From the NCBI GenBank assembly GCA_963169105.1, contig OY720640.1:62249527-62313526 (forward strand): 64,000 nt of DNA, in the 5' to 3' direction. How positions within the stretch are numbered: the first letter of the stretch is position 1; each line of letters begins with the position of its first letter. The notes below the pieces were generated by a model, which made no database searches, was not told the origin of the DNA, and saw only the letters and a program-made list of their open reading frames with translations. Shown here piece by piece: positions 61,645 to 64,000 of this stretch. The position numbers and the translations under genes are program-made. This DNA is from Ceriagrion tenellum. Taxonomy: Eukaryota > Arthropoda > Insecta > Odonata > Coenagrionidae.

Positions 61645-62325
61645 ATGGCTACCTTAAGAAAACAAAAGTAATGAGATACTCTAGGACAAAGAAAGTGAGC
61701 TAGTGATTAAAGTTGGAGGACACGAACTCGAGCAAGTAGAGCTTGTTAATTACTTAGGTAGTACGCTAGAAGAAAATGGGCATGGTAGCAGATACACACG
61801 GAAGGGAATAGCGCTAGCTAAGGAGGCGTTTAGTAATATAAGGGAGCTGACGATGGGGACATTGGGAAAGGATGTGAAGAAGAGGCTAGTGATGAGCTTG
61901 ATATTGAGCGTAGCATTGTACGGGGCAGAAACGAGGACCCTCAGAAAGGAGGACAAGAATAGGCTGCAGGCATTTGGGATGTGGGTGGGGAGAAGGATGG
62001 AGAATGTGAGGTGGACGGAAAGCAAGACTAACGAGGTAGTACTTGAGATGGTGGGCAAGGAAAGGAAATTCGAGATCGGCAGAGTAGGTGGCTGGAGGAT
62101 GTAATCAGGGTCGAGGGATTGCTCAAGAATGTGATAGAGGGAAGGATGCTGGGTAAACGGGGAAGGGGAAGAAGTAGAATAAGATTCATGGACGAGATGA
62201 AGAAGGGTAGATCGTATGCTGAGGCGAAAAATGATTTATTCGAGCGAGATAGGCCCCTAAAATTGTAGTAAACCGGGAGAAGATTTTCTGAAATTCAGCA
62301 AAACCTACCTAAACCAGTATAAAAC
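61645..62325 (+). mobile_element. RTE-like LINE (family E), best-preserved copy
   Basis: Plus-strand coding from about 61700, frame 1 to 62104, then after a frameshift (near 62070) WLEDVIRVEGLLKNVIEGRM, GKRGRGRSRIRFMDEMKKGR and SYAEAKNDLFERDRPL. A stop follows near 62266 and a short 3' tail 'gaaattcagcaaaacctacc'. The 3' end is A-rich ('aaaaaaa' at 62334). Copies of its tail occur at 0.3, 9.1, 15.3, 27.2, 28.6 and 51.5 kb. 5' truncated: the polymerase palm and endonuclease are absent. Confidence 0.87.
61703..62104 (+). pseudogene. Post-palm region of LINE E reverse transcriptase ORF
   Basis: 133 residues: VNYLGSTLEE (15-24) is the strand after the palm, then ALYGAETRTLRKEDKNRLQA (71-90), FGMWVGRRMENVRWTESKTN (91-110) and the truncated EVVLEMVGKE. 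A frameshift near residue 125 sends the frame into RVGGWRM and a stop, while the true continuation lies one frame over. The catalytic residues are upstream and missing. Confidence 0.85.
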
Positions 62326-62754
62326 TTCTTTTAAAAAAAGTGAATAACATAATATCGGAAAATGGATGTATTACTTAGCAAATTTAACTGGGAAACAGAC
62401 GTCAGTCAAAAATTGTGTGCAGAGCATGGGAAGATAATTTATTTGGCAGAGTAACCATGTTGTTGCCCTACCAATTTTTGTCGTTGTCTGACAGGGAAAT
62501 CTCGAAACAAATCTCCTCGAGGCGCAGGAAGTTTAGTTCAGCTGGCAGATTGGTATCGCTGGCCGGGGCTGGTAGACGCATGACGTCACTTTCGTCGCGC
62601 CGCTCGAGAGATACGAAGAAAAATCAGAGGGTGAGAGGCGTGTAATTCTGCGAATCCCGTTCACCGCGGGAAATTGTTTTTCTCCTCTCCGACGAAATCA
62701 GCCCTCGGTGAATTTTCTGAGACGCCAATCAATTTGAACGTAGTCTTCATCAAA
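62326..62754. other. Unassigned; GC-richer patch with a TGACGTCA site
   Basis: 62500-62720 has several CpGs ('ctcctcgaggcg', 'gtcgcgccgctcgag') and a perfect CRE-type palindrome TGACGTCA at 62581-62588. A 76-residue frame at 62415-62645 has no motif. Functional meaning is unknown. Confidence 0.35.
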
Positions 62755-63340
62755 TACTATATCTACATACTACCCTACGAGCCGCCGCATGGGCGTGTGG
62801 CTGGGGGTTTTAGGACACTAGCAGAGTAAAGATGTGAGGGGTAAGGTTTTGGGAGGTAAAATGGTGAAGTGTATTATGGGAGTGTATTATGGGGATGTAT
62901 TTAGTGGAGCTCAGTTTTTATTGTGGCCGCTTTTTGTGCGCGGAAAGAACTAAAACACTAGATGTTCGCTCCTGGCAGTTAATAACGAAGCGTGCAGTTT
63001 TTATTTGTATTTTATTAATATTTTTGGTTAAATATTTATGACCAGGGTCGCAAATGCTTGCGGCGTATTTGATATGTAGCATAATCCGAAGTAGTATCTT
63101 TCTTTGACTTATTTATCCAAGGACCATCCTATTAAACGCTTTGCGGAACCTAGTATCTTTTATATTGTACCGCATATGTTTTGTATGCGTTTCCCACAAA
63201 ATATCAGAAGTTTAGGTAATTCCAAGATTTTTGAATGTATCTGAAGATTTTATGATTACTCCACCCACAGTGTAGGTATAGAATTTGTGTGATGACTTTC
63301 GCAGGAAGTGAACTGTGGTGCATTTGAAGATATTTAATTC
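62755..63340 (-). mobile_element. LINE L, minus copy with 3' UTR and RT remnant
   Basis: 3' UTR at 62755-62955 (plus-strand 'actatatctacatactaccc', 'gtagtggagctcag-type' block at 62900). Then minus-strand coding remnants: ICDPGHKYLTKNINK and RFVINCQERTS (62975-63070), RKAFNRMVLG (63115-63150), YTVGGVIIKSSDTFKNLGIT (63220-63280) and LNIFKCTTVHFLRKSSHKFY (63280-63340). It is colinear with 32.59-32.99 kb. Stops and an indel show that it is dead. Confidence 0.82.
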
Positions 63341-64000
63341 TAGCCACCACTCCTGACACCACGAATGAATGTTGTTAATGCTTTTAGTGCTGACTCCTGC
63401 CAGCGGTTCTAGTGAAAAATTCGGAGGGTAACTTAATGAAATGCATCACTCTGTAGGAAAATAAATATTATAAAGCTATTGTTTGAAATATCCATACGCG
63501 GTTTTTCTTCTCGTGTATATATTGAATTAGGTAATAATCAAAAAAGACTTATAGATCATACAAAAAATAATTGTAATTTCATTTGTGTGCTAAAGTTAAA
63601 CATTTTTTTGCCTATGAGCCGATATATCGGCCAGCCGCACTTTTCACCCGAGATGCCAAAGCCAATATATCGGCCCGCCGCACTAAGAGGGTTAAGGTCC
63701 GACGACAGAACTTCTTAGTCTGCGTCTTCTCTTATTTCACGGTGAATGCATAAATTAATCAGAAATAACCCCTTTATAAAAATGATCTCCGAGGTGAATT
63801 GAGACATTTGACGTTCACATTCAGATTGGAATCAATTAGAGGACAAAGTTCTCGATGATGGTGACAATTCATTGACACGATGAGGCGAGAATGAAACCTT
63901 GTCTTTGTCTTGTTGAACATCCTTTTTTCTCCCCGAATCTGTTTACAAAATAATTTGCTTGTTCCGTGAATGAATATTCGAACTTCCATTGCGTTACGCG
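63341..64000. other. Unassigned, with a possible TTAA-type repeat end
   Basis: 63620-63644 ('ccgatatatcggccagccgc') and 63663-63690 ('ccaatatatcggcccgccgc') are a direct repeat 40 bases apart. The second leads into ACTAAGAGGGTTAA (63682-63695). GGGTTAA is what a piggyBac-type right end would look like, but no left partner is seen. No gene recognised. Confidence 0.4.

Overview
The window looks like non-genic, repeat-dense nuclear DNA from an animal, most likely an arthropod and probably an insect. The reasons are: many 5'-truncated, stop-riddled non-LTR retrotransposons (CR1/Jockey-like and RTE-like) with a (TACATC)-type 3' tail, a Penelope-like GIY-YIG endonuclease fragment, mariner remnants, TTAA- and TAA-flanked MITEs, tRNA-derived SINEs, and nuclear tRNA-Ser(CGA) genes with internal Pol III boxes. 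No intact host protein-coding gene can be supported. No ribosomal RNA, CRISPR array or bacterial operon is visible. The species is not determined. LINE and repeat family letters (A to M, X, H and so on) are my own labels for sequences that recur inside this window.

Layout. Positions 1-6 kb hold degenerate RTE-like LINEs (E, F) and a CR1-like 3' end (A). Positions 7-12 kb hold two head-to-head SINEs, hairpin MITEs, LINE D copies (one split by a 420-bp MITE) and a Penelope-like fragment. Positions 13-17 kb are dominated by a 1.27-kb foldback element (K) with TAA target duplications and related pieces. Positions 17-31 kb contain LINE C, G, A, B, L and E copies, many nested in each other, a tRNA-derived SINE and a (TA)n tract that encloses a long hairpin.

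Positions 32.5-40.7 kb are the most interesting part. One LINE L copy appears split at a single codon position. The gap holds (TA)n tracts, a roughly 6.85-kb element X with 17-bp inverted ends (ATCCCGCTATCATTTTG), and a second (TA)n hairpin. Inside X lie a frameshifted minus-strand protein domain, a 0.3-kb tandem duplication, and a separate 1.7-kb transposon with CCCTGGCGAAAATGA ends and dense subterminal AACGC arrays.

Positions 41-50 kb carry two piggyBac-like TTAA MITE families, one pair sharing a single TTAA, along with SINEs, a tRNA-Ser gene, a field of old diverged repeats and a tRNA-Asn-like sequence. Positions 50.7-51.5 kb show a LINE with a 5' inversion of the twin-priming type. Positions 53.5-55.2 kb contain an inverted duplication carrying tRNA-Ser(CGA) copies, with a 440-bp mariner in its spacer. 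The rest holds more LINE fragments, a 0.9-kb TIR element, a second mariner remnant, another K copy and two GC-richer patches.

How it fits together: essentially everything recognisable is mobile DNA in layers. Old LINE 3' ends are the substrate, and younger DNA elements (TTAA, TAA and TA-tract inserters) landed in them. Several interruptions can be read as natural before-and-after experiments because the split host copy is still recognisable. The only plausibly functional cellular genes are the tRNA-Ser(CGA) copies, of which the minus-strand one at 53.6 kb looks intact.
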